26,811 bases of DNA, from positions 1,684,550 through 1,711,360 of the forward strand of contig BFEA01000251.1 in the NCBI GenBank assembly GCA_003427395.1, given 5' to 3'. Shown in pieces: positions 26,778-26,811 of the stretch. Each line of letters starts with the position of its first letter. Position 1 is the first letter of the stretch. Both the position numbers and the translations under genes were made by a program. The stretch is from Chara braunii (Eukaryota; Streptophyta; Charophyceae; Charales; Characeae). A model generated the notes under the pieces. The model saw only the letters and a list, made by a program, of their open reading frames with translations, ran no database searches and had not been told where the DNA came from.

Positions 26778-26811
26778 CTGTCTCTTATACACATCTAGAT
26801 GTGTATAAGAG
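26778..26811. other. Nextera mate-pair junction adapter (artefact)
   Basis: CTGTCTCTTATACACATCT at 26778-26796 is the reverse complement of the Tn5 mosaic end, followed directly by AGATGTGTATAAGAG, the first 15 bases of the forward mosaic end. The back-to-back arrangement is the circularisation junction of Nextera mate-pair libraries. These bases are not genomic. Confidence 0.97.

Noticed and set aside
26778-26811. Natural 30-bp palindrome
   Set aside because: It is exactly the Tn5 mosaic-end pair of a mate-pair library.

Overview
The window is nuclear DNA from a eukaryote of the green lineage. It is a gene-poor, repeat-dominated stretch and I found no intact protein-coding gene. The evidence is decayed Ty3/Gypsy LTR retrotransposons with plant-type polyproteins, a primer-binding site complementary to initiator-Met tRNA (TGGTATCAGAGC), many dinucleotide microsatellites, and no bacterial-style gene packing. 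The retroelement proteins resemble those I remember from charophyte algae such as Chara; that is recollection, not a search result. The last 34 bases are Nextera mate-pair junction adapter, so the window ends at an artefactual contig edge.

Layout. 1-1241: fragment of retroelement family A, with gag on + abutting an inverted integrase piece on -. 1609-4150: non-coding satellite-like DNA (62-bp and ~371-bp tandem repeats, GGGTA- and TTAGGGGC-type G-rich arrays, a GT/GA microsatellite). 4577-6240: a second family A element, internally deleted (leader, gag start, protease, pol tail, polypurine tract, start of 3' LTR with ~50-bp repeats). 6240-11240: no recognisable gene; tRNA-like segments, an AT-rich patch and a family of microsatellite-associated repeats. 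11252-12271: an array of 13 hairpins. 12666-14400: short repeats and a pair of multi-hairpin modules. 15541-16147: tandem duplication joined to a truncated 3' LTR. 16148-22769: the internal region of a large minus-strand family B Ty3/Gypsy element in the order gag-PR-RT-RNaseH-IN, with its PBS at 22757-22768 and 5' LTR at 22770-~23668. 24313-24609: inverted-repeat element built around microsatellites. 25116-~25958: a diverged solo LTR of family B.

None of the retroelements can be autonomous. Family B has lost the catalytic Asp of RT motif A, one Asp of the YxDD box, the protease Asp and an integrase zinc Cys. Family A copies carry nonsense codons and deletions. Many of these lesions are C-to-T or G-to-A changes, as expected from deamination of methylated cytosine.

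The most unusual signal is the 11.25-12.27 kb array. Thirteen copies share an invariant TAGGTT loop, while the flanking arms differ in sequence from copy to copy but stay complementary, often with G.T pairs on the + strand. This is covariation within one locus and suggests selection on, or a generating mechanism for, hairpin structure. Two other places show related behaviour: the 13.65/14.27 kb module pair and the TATG-loop hairpins in the family B LTRs.
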